Shown in pieces: positions 39,160 through 48,129 of a stretch of 64,000 nt of DNA (positions are counted from its first letter, which is position 1; each line of letters opens with the position of its first letter). The translations under genes were made by a program, and so were the position numbers. Below the pieces are notes generated by a model. That model worked only from the letters and a program-made list of their open reading frames with translations, ran no database searches and was not told the origin of the DNA. The stretch comes from Acinetobacter sp. Marseille-Q1618. GTDB taxonomy: Bacteria > Pseudomonadota > Gammaproteobacteria > Pseudomonadales > Moraxellaceae. The stretch spans positions 558,001-622,000 of the forward strand of contig NZ_CADDWJ010000002.1 of assembly GCF_902809855.1 (NCBI RefSeq), given 5' to 3'.

Positions 39160-40077
39160 TTAAAATAAACGGTTATATAACACATCCATCAAGGATGCTT
39201 GAAAAACTTCTCCATGACTAAGATTTGGATAAAGTATTAATTTCGTTTGGGCTTTTTTCCTATCCAACATTCGAGTTAGTTGGCGGTTATTTTCAATCAT
39301 ATTGACATCAAAATTCTGACTTTGCTTTTGCCCTATTTCTGTTGAAATATCGCCTTCCATGATCACTAATTTTTTATTTTTTAGTATATGACTAGGTGTT
39401 TGTTCTAAGCTTTTTAAGATACGTTGCTCTGCCCAAGACAGTGAAGGACTGGCTGCAAAATAATGACTAAAGGCAGCGTCCTGTATAAAACTATCTAGAA
39501 CAAATAAACCACCATATGAATGACCCCACAATGCTGTCCGTTGAGAATCTATTTGAATTTGTTGACTCACCCAAGGTTTTATTTGTTTTAAAATTAGCTC
39601 ACGAAACTGTGTACTGCCACCTGTCAAACGTTCAGGATTCCGTGGATCGGGCTGTATCTTTCCTGTTCTATGTGCAGGCGTATAATCCAATGCTCTCGCT
39701 TTCGTTTCAAAAGGTAAATGGGTGTCATAACCTATCGCCACCAAAACAGGTGCATGATCATGTGATAAATCTTTCAAAATATCATCATTTAAACGTGCCA
39801 TAACAGTATTACCATCTAACATAAAAATGGCAGCATATGCTTTCGAGGTCAGCTGTTTAGGAATACCAAGCCAGACTTTATAGGTTGTTTTTTGATCTGT
39901 AGAATAAAACTTTTTAATTTTAAATTGATAATATGCTGAACCTTGATCTGCAATATTTTCACCCAATGGCTGTAAGTTTGGCTGAGCATACAGCGCTACA
40001 TTTGCAGTAAAAATAAGACTAAAAAGTAAACCAATTCTTAGAATTTTTTTCTGATCATATAAGCTGAACATCTGCAA
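39160..40077 (-). CDS. Alpha/beta-hydrolase esterase, siderophore-esterase-like
   Basis: 305 residues. A signal peptide (ILRIGLLFSLIFTANVALYA) points to a periplasmic enzyme. The esterase D/IroE-like fold shows AAIFMLDGNTVMARL, VLVAIGYDTHLPFETKARAL and the nucleophile motif LWGHSYGGLFVLDSF; the His is probably in LSHGEVF. Such enzymes release iron from ferric catecholate siderophores. A strong Fur-box match 37 bases upstream supports an iron role. Start is the ATG at 40077; another Met two codons on is possible. Confidence 0.82.
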   Translation of the reverse strand: MQMFSLYDQKKILRIGLLFSLIFTANVALYAQPNLQPLGENIADQGSAYYQFKIKKFYSTDQKTTYKVWLGIPKQLTSKAYAAIFMLDGNTVMARLNDDILKDLSHDHAPVLVAIGYDTHLPFETKARALDYTPAHRTGKIQPDPRNPERLTGGSTQFRELILKQIKPWVSQQIQIDSQRTALWGHSYGGLFVLDSFIQDAAFSHYFAASPSLSWAEQRILKSLEQTPSHILKNKKLVIMEGDISTEIGQKQSQNFDVNMIENNRQLTRMLDRKKAQTKLILYPNLSHGEVFQASLMDVLYNRLF

Positions 40078-40113
40078 AACTCATCGGTATAATGCTTTTA
40101 TTTTAATTGAGTT

Positions 40114-40128
40114 TAATAATCATTATCA
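40114..40128 (-). promoter_or_regulatory. Fur box upstream of the esterase gene
   Basis: The minus strand reads TGATAATGATTATTA, matching the 7-1-7 Fur consensus TGATAATnATTATCA at 14 of 15 positions. It lies 37 bases before the esterase start codon and just past the stop of the YcgN gene, so it should repress the esterase when iron is plentiful. Confidence 0.8.
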
Positions 40129-40132
40129 ATAA

Positions 40133-40585
40133 CTATCTTACCCAACGTACAATATATTCATCAATTTCTTCCTCATCCACTTCAGTTTCTGAGATACAAC
40201 GCCCAGCCGCAGATTTTTTCGCTTTTATAATGTTCTGTCTTGAACCTGTATTTAAATAATGCCAAGCAGGTAGTTTTTTACCTTCTTTCAAACGTTGATA
40301 AGCACAACTCGAAGGCAACCAATAAATGTGTTCTAATTTTTCAGGGGTAAGTTGAATACAATCAGGAACATGCTGCATACGATTGGGATAGTCGGAACAT
40401 TGTGCAGTCTGACAATCGAGTAGCTTACACGCCACTTTGGTATACGCCACTTCATTGGTTTCATCATCTTCTAATTTGATCAAACAACATAAACCGCAGC
40501 CATCACATAATGCTTCCCATTCACTAGGATTCAGCTCGCTTAATGTATATTTTTTCCAAAATTCAGGACGTAATTGATCAGGCAT
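40133..40585 (-). CDS. YcgN family cysteine-cluster protein
   Basis: 150 residues. FWKKYTLSELNPSEWEALCDGCGLCCLIKLED is the YcgN/UPF0260 opening with a C-x2-C-x2-CC cluster. Further Cys pairs follow in ACKLLDCQTAQCSDYPNR and RLKEGKKLPAWHYL. The clustered cysteines suggest zinc or iron-sulfur binding; the family role is unknown. Cytoplasmic. It precedes the Fur-regulated esterase on the same strand but the Fur box between them points to separate control. Confidence 0.9.
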   Translation of the reverse strand: MPDQLRPEFWKKYTLSELNPSEWEALCDGCGLCCLIKLEDDETNEVAYTKVACKLLDCQTAQCSDYPNRMQHVPDCIQLTPEKLEHIYWLPSSCAYQRLKEGKKLPAWHYLNTGSRQNIIKAKKSAAGRCISETEVDEEEIDEYIVRWVR

Positions 40586-40777
40586 ATTTATCGTTAAACT
40601 GTGATTTTCAGATGAATCATAACATTTTTAAATGAGAATTATTTTACATTTTTAAATTACAAATCATTTACTTAAACTAATAACATTTTATACCTCTGCA
40701 ACAAAATGCAGCTATTCCAACAATTTGTATATTCCTATACTGATAACCGAACAATATAAAAACATGGAGAAAATAAT

Positions 40778-40936
40778 ATGTTTCGTTGGGCTATCATCTT
40801 TGCAGTCATCGCACTTATCGCAAGTCTTTTAGGTTTCGGTGGTGTTGCAGGACTCTCAAAAGACTTCGCAGTGATCTTACTTGTTGTTGCTGTTATTTTG
40901 GCAATCGTGGGATTTATCTCACGTGGACGAGCCTAG
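40778..40936 (+). CDS. Small DUF1328 membrane protein (YtjA-like)
   Basis: 52 residues, too short for most ORF cut-offs. The sequence [20 protein letters not shown], then [20 protein letters not shown] and GFISRGRA matches the DUF1328/YtjA family: two membrane helices around a short polar turn. GGAGA lies 8 bases upstream of the ATG and a strong terminator follows 22 bases after the stop. It should be an inner-membrane peptide, often stress-induced in relatives; function unknown. Confidence 0.92.
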   Translation: MFRWAIIFAVIALIASLLGFGGVAGLSKDFAVILLVVAVILAIVGFISRGRA

Positions 40937-40958
40937 ATTATTCTATGTAATATTGTAG

Positions 40959-40986
40959 AAAAAGAAGGAATATTCCTTCTTTTTTT
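40959..40986 (+). terminator. Terminator of the DUF1328 gene
   Basis: AAAGAAGGAAT pairs with ATTCCTTCTTT (40961-40982), followed by a T run to 40986. It is symmetrical, but the long T tract on the plus strand favours termination of the short DUF1328 transcript. Confidence 0.9.
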
Positions 40987-41225
40987 ATTGCTAATTTGCA
41001 GGCTTTTTATAAAATTTTTTATTTACATTTTTTGCAACGCTGAAACTCTTTGATACGAATCACGATCATGTGATTATTCCAGCAATAAAATCTATCTATA
41101 CTGCTGAGTATTAAGAATAATAATTTCTCACATTTCTATGCAAATTATTGTGGCTAAAGTCATTTTAAAATAAAAAAACTATGCTTTAATCAAAGCATTC
41201 TCATAATTATATAAGGATTTATGGC

Positions 41226-41969
41226 ATGACAATGGCGATTACAACACGTGAAATTTCTTATCAAGCCAAAGACGGAACAACATTGATTGGTTATTTTGCA
41301 AGTCCTGTTTCTGATGCACCAGTCGCAGGTGTGATCGTTGCCCCTGAATGGTGGGGACGTAATGCATATACAGAGCAACGTGCACGTGAGCTTGCAGAAC
41401 ACGGTTATGCTGCATTTGCTATTGATATGTATGGTGATAAAAAAACCACCACGAACGTTCCTCAAGCAAATGAATGGATGACGCAAACATTTCAAAATGC
41501 TAATACTATCGTTGATCGTGCGCAAGCCGCTTTAGCAACATTAGCGACACAAGCTGAAGTGGATGAAAATCGTTTAGCAGCGATTGGCTTTTGTTATGGC
41601 GGCAAAGTCGTTTTAGACCTTGCGCGTACAGGTGCACCATTAAGAGCAGTTGCAACTTTTCATGCTGCCAACGTTTCTCCTCGTGTGGAAAATGATGCTG
41701 AAAATATTCAAGCAGAATTACTTATTTTGCATGGTGAAAAAGACAGCATGTTGTCTTTAGACGCAATTGAAAGTTTTAAACAAGAAATGACCGCTGCACA
41801 GATCAAACATGAAGTGATTGTTTTTAAAGATGCTAAACATGGTTTTAGTAATGTCTTGGCAGATCAAAGAGCTAAAGAATATGATGTTGATTTGGGATAT
41901 AACCCCGAAGCAGAACAACAAAGCTTAGCTGCCATGTATGCATTATTAGAACGTCAACTCGGACATTAA
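41226..41969 (+). CDS. Dienelactone hydrolase family protein
   Basis: 247 residues. The fold and the catalytic triad of dienelactone hydrolases are visible: nucleophile Cys in AIGFCYGGKVVLD, Asp in LHGEKDSMLS and His in DAKHGFSN. APEWWGRNAYTEQRARELAEHGY marks the N-terminal oxyanion region. It probably hydrolyses a lactone or ester in the cytoplasm; aromatic-ring degradation genes are not adjacent. AAGGA lies about 10 bases upstream of ATG 41226. The HIT gene follows after 45 bases. Confidence 0.9.
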   Translation: MTMAITTREISYQAKDGTTLIGYFASPVSDAPVAGVIVAPEWWGRNAYTEQRARELAEHGYAAFAIDMYGDKKTTTNVPQANEWMTQTFQNANTIVDRAQAALATLATQAEVDENRLAAIGFCYGGKVVLDLARTGAPLRAVATFHAANVSPRVENDAENIQAELLILHGEKDSMLSLDAIESFKQEMTAAQIKHEVIVFKDAKHGFSNVLADQRAKEYDVDLGYNPEAEQQSLAAMYALLERQLGH

Positions 41970-42014
41970 CTCTATAGAGATAAAGAGATCAGATGATTTT
42001 AAGAGGATACTCAC

Positions 42015-42383
42015 ATGACTGAACTTAACTGCCCATATTGTAATTTTGACGAATACGATATCATTGATAAAAATGATTTCGGTGTAATTTTACCTGAGCT
42101 TGATCCTCTGTCTAAAGGACATTCAGTTGTCATTCCTCTACGTCATGTCACTTCTTTTTTTGATGTTTCTAATAAAGAGCGCAAAAGCTTATCATCACTA
42201 TTAGAACTGGCTCGAAATGAACTCAAAATTCGCCATCAACCTGAAGGTTTCCATATCGCATTTAATGATGGTGATGTCTTTGGTGATGAGCATACTGAAC
42301 ATTTTCATATTCACATTATTCCACGTTATAAAGATCAAGCGTTGATTTTAGATAAACGTTGGGGTGTGCTTTCTGAAAAATAA
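42015..42383 (+). CDS. HIT family protein
   Basis: 122 residues. CPYCNFDEYDII opens with a possible zinc-binding Cys pair, and the histidine triad HFHIHIIPRY closes the core. HIT proteins hydrolyse or transfer nucleotide phosphoester bonds; the family includes Ap4A-type and GalT-like enzymes. The length is that of a stand-alone bacterial HIT protein. Ends before a clear terminator. Confidence 0.93.
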   Translation: MTELNCPYCNFDEYDIIDKNDFGVILPELDPLSKGHSVVIPLRHVTSFFDVSNKERKSLSSLLELARNELKIRHQPEGFHIAFNDGDVFGDEHTEHFHIHIIPRYKDQALILDKRWGVLSEK

Positions 42384-42407
42384 TACTGTTCTTTACCATA
42401 AAGTATG

Positions 42408-42430
42408 AAAGACGCTACGGCGTCTTTTTT
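42408..42430 (+). terminator. Terminator after the HIT gene
   Basis: AAAGACGC (42408-42415) and GCGTCTTT (42420-42427) form an 8-bp stem with TACG loop, followed by TTT. It lies 25 bases past the stop codon. Confidence 0.9.
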
Positions 42431-42503
42431 ATTCTTACATTCCCTCACGTGAAAGTTGGCAAGATTGGGTATACTAATCCCCTCTTTTAAAATCGAAGCT
42501 AGT

Positions 42504-43538
42504 ATGTCGCAATTTTCATTTTCAGATGCTCTCCTGACTTGGTTTGATCAACATGGTCGTCATGATTTACCTTGGCAAGTCGCAGATGATCCCTATAAGG
42601 TGTGGGTGTCTGAAATTATGTTGCAACAAACCCAAGTTAAGACGGTTTTACAATATTTTGATCGCTTTATTCAACGCTTTCCAACGGTAGATGATTTAGG
42701 CAAAGCCTCTTGGGATGAGGTTGCACCGTACTGGGCGGGTTTAGGTTATTATGCACGTGCCCGCAACCTGCACAAAGCAGCGGCTGTGGTCAGTCAGCAA
42801 GGACATTTTCCAGCAACTTTAGAAGAATGGATGCAGCTTTCAGGGATCGGACGTTCCACAGGTGGTGCGCTGATGTCTTTGGGCCTACGTCAATATGGCG
42901 TGATCATGGATGGGAATGTGAAGCGGGTTTTGGCACGTTTTTTTGCCATCGAAGATGATTTATCAAAACCTGTGCATGAACGAGCAATGTGGCAACTTGC
43001 AGAAAGTTTATGTCCAACTGAACGTAATCATGACTATACTCAAGCCATTATGGATTTGGGCGCAACCATTTGTACTCCTAAAAAACCACTGTGTTTATAC
43101 TGTCCGATGCAGCAACATTGCCAAGCACATCAGCAAGGTTTAGAAACTGAATTACCTTATAAAAAACCCAAAAAGCCAGTTCCAATAAAAACAGGTACAG
43201 TGTTATTGCTTGAGAATGCTGGAGAATGGCTATGGCAGCAACGTCCCAATACAGGGTTGTGGGGAGGGTTGTGGAGCTTGCCTATTTTTGAAAATGACAT
43301 GGTATTTAGACAAAAGTGCCAAGAATTCAAACTCAATCCAATCCCAAAAACTGCTCAAATCACGCACCATTTCACCCATTTTACATGGATTTTAACCGCC
43401 CATATTGTGCATGTAGATACTGATCAAAAAGAGCATCTTCTAGCTGAATTAGGCGGTGAATGGCTCACACCACAAAAAGCTACACAATTGGGTATTCCCA
43501 CAGCCATGAAAAAATTGATCTCTGTGCTAGAGATATGA
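42504..43538 (+). CDS. mutY: A/G-specific adenine glycosylase
   Basis: 344 residues. HGRHDLPWQ, the catalytic Glu in VSEIMLQQTQV, the helix-hairpin-helix LSGIGRSTGGALMS, the catalytic Asp in VIMDGNVKRVL and the [4Fe-4S] motif CTPKKPLCLYCPMQQHC are all present. The C-terminal NUDIX-like domain (TGTVLLLENAGEWLWQQRP) recognises 8-oxoG. MutY removes adenine mispaired with 8-oxoguanine. ATG at 42504 is used; an upstream in-frame TTG at 42456 would add 16 residues unlike homologues. Confidence 0.96.
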   Translation: MSQFSFSDALLTWFDQHGRHDLPWQVADDPYKVWVSEIMLQQTQVKTVLQYFDRFIQRFPTVDDLGKASWDEVAPYWAGLGYYARARNLHKAAAVVSQQGHFPATLEEWMQLSGIGRSTGGALMSLGLRQYGVIMDGNVKRVLARFFAIEDDLSKPVHERAMWQLAESLCPTERNHDYTQAIMDLGATICTPKKPLCLYCPMQQHCQAHQQGLETELPYKKPKKPVPIKTGTVLLLENAGEWLWQQRPNTGLWGGLWSLPIFENDMVFRQKCQEFKLNPIPKTAQITHHFTHFTWILTAHIVHVDTDQKEHLLAELGGEWLTPQKATQLGIPTAMKKLISVLEI

Positions 43539-43622
43539 CATAGTCAGACACGGGTATTCGCTTCAAATCTTCATTTTTAATCTATGCGTTTAAACTTGAA
43601 AAATTCATTGTAAGGATTTCTC

Positions 43623-44159
43623 GTGGCTATTTATTTTCGATATTGCTTGATTCTGTGTTTTGCACTGGTACTTAATGCTTGTACCACAGCGCCTAAAAAA
43701 CCAACGCCATTGCCACAAAATATTATTTTAAAATTAAAATCTATGCCCATGCCAAACCGCCTACCTGTTCCTGTGGAAGGCGTTAGAGCCAAAAATCTTA
43801 CAGATACTTGGGGTGCATCACGTAGCTCAGGACGTACCCATGAAGGTATCGATATTTTAGCTCCACGTGGAACAAAGGTATATAGTACGACTGAAGGTGT
43901 GATTGCCAGTTTAAAAAGTAACAACTTGGGGGGCACAGTGATTTGGCTAATTGGCCCAAGTGGTGCTTGGCATTATTATGCACACTTAAATGCACATAAA
44001 CGTGGCTTAAAAGAAGGCGACTATATTCGCAAAGGTGCTTTAATCGGTTATGTTGGGAATACAGGAAATGCACGTCATACTGCACCACATTTGCACTATG
44101 GTTTGTACCTGAATGGAAAAGGTCGTGGTGCGGTAAATCCTTATCCATATTTACGTTAA
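43623..44159 (+). CDS. M23 family peptidase, lipoprotein
   Basis: 178 residues starting at GTG 43623 with AAGGA about 6 bases upstream. A signal sequence ends at the lipobox LNAC. The peptidase domain has GRTHEGIDILAPRGTKV (zinc His and Asp) and HYYAHLNAHK plus HTAPHLHYGLYL (HxH), so all expected zinc ligands of a LytM/M23 endopeptidase are present. It should cut or regulate cleavage of peptidoglycan cross-links in the envelope. A small unknown gene follows after 29 bases. Confidence 0.92.
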   Translation: MAIYFRYCLILCFALVLNACTTAPKKPTPLPQNIILKLKSMPMPNRLPVPVEGVRAKNLTDTWGASRSSGRTHEGIDILAPRGTKVYSTTEGVIASLKSNNLGGTVIWLIGPSGAWHYYAHLNAHKRGLKEGDYIRKGALIGYVGNTGNARHTAPHLHYGLYLNGKGRGAVNPYPYLR

Positions 44160-44188
44160 TTATTCAGAAAAAAGTTTAGGAAAATTTC

Positions 44189-44434
44189 ATGTCAGAAGCG
44201 TTGATTGAGCGTTTAGTTGAGTTTGCAGAATCAGGCAATCAGCAAAAAATTGCTTTAAATGGGCAAGTCTATCAAGGCTGGATCATGGAAATTAGTGACG
44301 AAGCTTTACTGATCAGTACAGGCTTTGCCGACAAAACAGGCAAAGATATTTGGGTAAAATTCACTGATTTAACTCAAGCAGAGTTATGGTATTGGGACAA
44401 TAAAAATGACCAATGGATCGAATTTAAACTTTAG
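44189..44434 (+). CDS. Hypothetical protein, 81 residues
   Basis: 81 residues, no signal peptide, acidic. The pattern (EALIERLVEFAESGNQQKIAL, then QGWIMEISDEALLIST) suggests a small beta-rich fold after one helix, with aromatic C-terminal strands (LWYWDNKNDQWIEF). I do not recognise the family. Codon use and the AGGA site upstream support it. It sits between the M23 gene and tag with short gaps, so it is probably in one operon. Confidence 0.75.
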   Translation: MSEALIERLVEFAESGNQQKIALNGQVYQGWIMEISDEALLISTGFADKTGKDIWVKFTDLTQAELWYWDNKNDQWIEFKL

Positions 44435-44459
44435 AAAATAGCTTCAGGAGCATTTTAAA

Positions 44460-45014
44460 ATGACAAATAAACGTTGTGGTTGGTGCTCCGATGACCCAAT
44501 TTATATCGCCTACCATGACCATGAATGGGGGAAACCCAATCGAGATGAACAACATTTATTTGAAATGCTTTGTTTAGAAGGTCAACAAGCGGGTTTATCA
44601 TGGATTACGGTCTTAAAAAAACGTGAATGTTATCGTGAACATTTTTTTAATCATTCCATTCAGGACATTGCTGAATTTACAGATAATGATTTGGCTGAAA
44701 AATGTAAAGATGCTGGACTGATTCGGCATATTGGTAAGCTGACTGCTATTCGAGACAATGCTATCGCATGGCAAAATATGCAATCGCAAGGTATCGACAT
44801 GGTCAATTGGCTATGGGATTTTGTTGATCAAACCGTGCAAGTCAATGATGTACCTGACTATAAACTTGCACCTGCGCAGACAGAAGTGAGTTTAAAACTT
44901 TCAAAACTATTAAAGAAAAATGGTTTTAAATTTGTAGGGCCAACCACTATTTATGCCTTTATGCAAGCGGTGGGGATGATCAATGATCATGAAAATCACT
45001 GTACATTTCGCTAA
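44460..45014 (+). CDS. tag: DNA-3-methyladenine glycosylase I
   Basis: 184 residues. CGWCSDDPIYIAYHDHEWG is the classic Tag opening with the zinc ligands Cys and His. LFEMLCLEGQQAGLSWITVL and GFKFVGPTTIYAFMQAVGMINDH with the C-terminal zinc ligands HENHC complete the family pattern. The enzyme removes 3-methyladenine from alkylated DNA. The gene is closely spaced with the small gene upstream and the dehydrogenase downstream. Confidence 0.96.
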   Translation: MTNKRCGWCSDDPIYIAYHDHEWGKPNRDEQHLFEMLCLEGQQAGLSWITVLKKRECYREHFFNHSIQDIAEFTDNDLAEKCKDAGLIRHIGKLTAIRDNAIAWQNMQSQGIDMVNWLWDFVDQTVQVNDVPDYKLAPAQTEVSLKLSKLLKKNGFKFVGPTTIYAFMQAVGMINDHENHCTFR

Positions 45015-45044
45015 ATATTGATACTTAAAAATAAGGACGGATTC

Positions 45045-46067
45045 ATGTCAGAAAATACTATTCATAGCTATGCTGCCCTAGAAGCAGGCGCAGCTCTTAC
45101 TCCCTATGCATTTGATGCAGGCGAGTTACAGGCGCATCAGGTTGAAGTTAAAGTTGAGTATTGTGGACTGTGCCATTCTGATGTTTCAGTGATTAATAAT
45201 GAATGGGGCAATGCAGTTTATCCTGTCGTAGGTGGTCATGAGATTATTGGAACAATCACGCAACTCGGCGCAGAAGCCAAAGGCTTAAAAGTTGGGCAAC
45301 GTGTCGGTATCGGCTGGACGGCGGAAAGCTGTCAACACTGTGATCCTTGTGTCAGTGGACAACAAGTGCTTTGCACAGGTGGAAAAACAGCGACCATTGT
45401 AGGACATGCAGGTGGTTTCGCTGACAAAGTACGTGCAGGTTGGCAATGGATTATTCCTCTTCCTGAAGACTTAGATCCTGAAACTGCAGGCCCCTTACTC
45501 TGTGGCGGTATCACTGTTTTTGATCCCATTTTAAAACATCAAGTCCAAGCCATACACCATGTGGGTGTGATTGGAATCGGTGGTTTAGGTCATATGGCGA
45601 TCAAATTACTCAAAGCATGGGGCTGTGAAATCACTGCATTTACCTCAAGTTTGGATAAGACTGAAGAACTAAAAGCGATGGGCGCAGACCATGTGGTGAA
45701 TAGTCGTGATGCCAATACACTAAAATCACAACATGGTAAATTTGATTTATTGCTATGTACCGTAAATGTGAGTTTAGATTGGAAAGCCTATTTAAATACG
45801 CTTGCACCAAATGGCACGATTCACATGCTCGGTATGGTTCTTGAGCCGATGCCAATTCCTGCGGGAACACTGATCAGTGGGGCAAAATCTGTAACTGGTT
45901 CTCCAACAGGTTCACCATTTGCCTTGCGGCAGCTTTTACAGTTCGCTGCACGTAAGAATATTGCACCACAGATTGAGTTGTATCCGATGTCAAAAATTAA
46001 TGATGCGATTGAGCGTTTACATTCAGGACAAGCGCGTTATCGGATTGTGTTGAAGGCGGATTTTTAA
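45045..46067 (+). CDS. Zinc-dependent alcohol dehydrogenase (NAD(P)-dependent)
   Basis: 340 residues from ATG 45045 (AGGA 8 bases upstream); an in-frame TTG at 45018 is not used. [16 protein letters not shown] and GGHEIIGTI hold the catalytic zinc ligands. [15 protein letters not shown] is the structural zinc lobe, although one of the usual four cysteines is displaced. [13 protein letters not shown] is the dinucleotide-binding glycine motif. It oxidises or reduces an alcohol/aldehyde pair in the cytoplasm, cinnamyl-alcohol-dehydrogenase type. Substrate unknown. Confidence 0.92.
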   Translation: MSENTIHSYAALEAGAALTPYAFDAGELQAHQVEVKVEYCGLCHSDVSVINNEWGNAVYPVVGGHEIIGTITQLGAEAKGLKVGQRVGIGWTAESCQHCDPCVSGQQVLCTGGKTATIVGHAGGFADKVRAGWQWIIPLPEDLDPETAGPLLCGGITVFDPILKHQVQAIHHVGVIGIGGLGHMAIKLLKAWGCEITAFTSSLDKTEELKAMGADHVVNSRDANTLKSQHGKFDLLLCTVNVSLDWKAYLNTLAPNGTIHMLGMVLEPMPIPAGTLISGAKSVTGSPTGSPFALRQLLQFAARKNIAPQIELYPMSKINDAIERLHSGQARYRIVLKADF

Positions 46068-46079
46068 TAGTCTCCCCTA

Positions 46080-46101
46080 CCCCCTCTTTTCAAAGAGGGG
46101 G
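46080..46101. terminator. Inverted repeat of the CCCCCTCTTT/AAAGAGGGGG type
   Basis: CCCCCTCTTT (46080-46089) pairs with AAAGAGGGGG (46092-46101). A run of Ts does not follow, so it may be a repeat element with stem-loop rather than a true terminator. A related C-run/G-run sequence lies at 31600-31640. Confidence 0.5.
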
Positions 46102-46186
46102 AATCTTGTGTATCTGATATATATGATTTGCAAGGCTCCTGCCTTTGAAAAAGGGTGGTTGAAAGGGATTAAAAAATGTATGAATC

Positions 46187-47623
46187 CTAAGCCACTTTAT
46201 TTTCAGACAATTGCGCTCTCACCCAATCCGCCAACAGCATGATTGCATTCCGAATTTCTTGCGATAATTCATGCCCTGCATTTAAACGAATACAGTTGTT
46301 ATAACGCCCTTCTTCACCAAATACCAAACCCGGCACAATATTGATACTGTGTTGCTGTGCAAAGTAATACATTGCCAAGCCATCAATCTGTTCAGGAAAT
46401 TGTAACCATAACGCATAGCCCCCTTGCGGATGACTCAAGCGCATATCGACATCATAAAAAGCTTCAATCAAAAATTGACGATATTGTTCGACTTGTAACA
46501 TCAATTTTGGACGTAATTCTGTTAAATGCTGCCGATATGCACGACTATAAATCAAATCAACCAAGCCCAATTGTAAAGGTGTATTCACTGCAACATTTTG
46601 AGTCATCAAAGCTGCATGCAAATGTTTTAAACTTTGTGGAATGCAAAACCACCCTACCCGATAAGATGCTGACAAGGATTTTGAAACTGAACCACAATAA
46701 ATCACATAGCCAGCTTGATCCCAATATTTAATCGGCAAAGGTCGCTGCACATCAAAACTACATTCTGCATAAATATCATCTTCGATCACATAACACTGAT
46801 ATTTTGCTGCCAATTGTGCGATCTTTTCCTTGTCTGCATTATTCAAACAAAAACCCAAAGGATTTTGAAAATTTGCAGTCAGCAAACAAACTTTCGCACC
46901 TGAATTTTGCATGGCTTGTTCCAAACGCGCCAAATCAAAACCTTCAGTATTGGCTGGAATTTCAATAATTTTTCTTTTCAGTAAAGCCAACAATTGCAAC
47001 TGACCATTAAAATTTGGTGTGGGTAAAATGATGCTATCTCCCACTTGACTAATATTTTGAATAATCACCGACAAAGCTGGCATACAACCATTGCTGATAT
47101 AAATATCGTCCTTGGCAATATAAAAACCATCTTCTGCCCAATGTGCTGAAAACGCTTCTCGCAACTGCACATTGCCTTGCCGATCACTATATAAAAAGTC
47201 TTCAGGCTTGGTATGTTTTAACGCACGCTGAATAGAACGACGCAAAGCTTCAACAGGCACTAAATTGGGTGAAAGTTGTACTGAGCCTAAGTGGATCAAA
47301 TCATTATTAATCGCAGCTTCATGAATCTGCATTTGCAGTTCCAAATTAGAGACTTTTCGTGGCTGTGACTGAAAATCTGGATGATTAGGTAAGGCAACTT
47401 TCTGTATTTTTTGTTGGATTTTTACAAAATATCCAGACTTTTCTTTGGCATAAATCAAACCCTGCGCTTCTAAAAGTTCATAGCAACTTTTGGCAGTATT
47501 CAAACTAATGTTTTGCTGTTTGGAAAATTGGCGGAGTGAGCTTAGTCGTTGTTCTGCAACCAATTCACCTTGATAAATTTTTTGAGCAATTTGCTGCGCC
47601 AAGCTTTGATATTGAAACGTCAT
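46187..47623 (-). CDS. MocR-type GntR/aminotransferase transcriptional regulator
   Basis: 478 residues. The N-terminal winged helix of GntR type spans ~1-70 (AQKIYQGELVAEQRLSSLRQ, LNTAKSCYELLEAQGLIYA). The rest is a class I aminotransferase fold, with the PLP lysine in GSVSKSLSASYRVGW and the Asp in YVIEDDIYAE. MocR proteins sense PLP or a related ligand and regulate nearby genes. It is divergent from a small lipoprotein gene, a usual arrangement for a target, though no PLP pathway gene is adjacent. Confidence 0.92.
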   Translation of the reverse strand: MTFQYQSLAQQIAQKIYQGELVAEQRLSSLRQFSKQQNISLNTAKSCYELLEAQGLIYAKEKSGYFVKIQQKIQKVALPNHPDFQSQPRKVSNLELQMQIHEAAINNDLIHLGSVQLSPNLVPVEALRRSIQRALKHTKPEDFLYSDRQGNVQLREAFSAHWAEDGFYIAKDDIYISNGCMPALSVIIQNISQVGDSIILPTPNFNGQLQLLALLKRKIIEIPANTEGFDLARLEQAMQNSGAKVCLLTANFQNPLGFCLNNADKEKIAQLAAKYQCYVIEDDIYAECSFDVQRPLPIKYWDQAGYVIYCGSVSKSLSASYRVGWFCIPQSLKHLHAALMTQNVAVNTPLQLGLVDLIYSRAYRQHLTELRPKLMLQVEQYRQFLIEAFYDVDMRLSHPQGGYALWLQFPEQIDGLAMYYFAQQHSINIVPGLVFGEEGRYNNCIRLNAGHELSQEIRNAIMLLADWVRAQLSENKVA

Positions 47624-47721
47624 ATCTGTGCCTATTTTTTAATATTTCTTGTATCTGTACCTATTAAACTAACAGATTTATCTTTTCTTTGCAGCGAAAT
47701 CATCAGAAAAGGAGAGAAAAA

Positions 47722-48129
47722 ATGAGAATAACCGTGTTATTAGCAACTGTATTTTTACTGAGTGCTTGCCAACCACAAACAGTGAATCAAGCAGCGCAAC
47801 AACAACATTTTATCTGTAAATCGCTGATCGAAGGTTTTTTAAAAACACAACATTTGGGTGAATATCAACTCGATCATTTGCAACCGACTTTACAACATAC
47901 GGCTGCGAGCAGAGTCTATACTTATCGTGTTAGCAGTGATGTCAACATGCGCATTAACATACCGAAACAGCAAAACTTAAATTTTGAATGTCAGCAAAAA
48001 TCAGCTCAACATTTTAATGTTCAACTGATCGATCAGAAACAAGGTACAGCACAAAACTTATTGAGTTTAAATTTACCCTCACAAAAAACTATCGATACTT
48101 TGACAGCTTTTGCGCTAAAAACTCAATAA
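47722..48129 (+). CDS. Hypothetical lipoprotein, 135 residues
   Basis: 135 residues from ATG 47722, which has AAAGGAGAG upstream; a TTG at 47689 in frame is not a likely start. The signal peptide ends at lipobox LLSAC. The mature part has CKSLIEGFLKTQH and a second Cys in LNFECQQKSAQHF, possibly a disulfide. Family unknown; seems restricted to Acinetobacter-like genomes. The 3' end overlaps the convergent LysR gene by 41 bases. Confidence 0.75.
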   Translation: MRITVLLATVFLLSACQPQTVNQAAQQQHFICKSLIEGFLKTQHLGEYQLDHLQPTLQHTAASRVYTYRVSSDVNMRINIPKQQNLNFECQQKSAQHFNVQLIDQKQGTAQNLLSLNLPSQKTIDTLTAFALKTQ

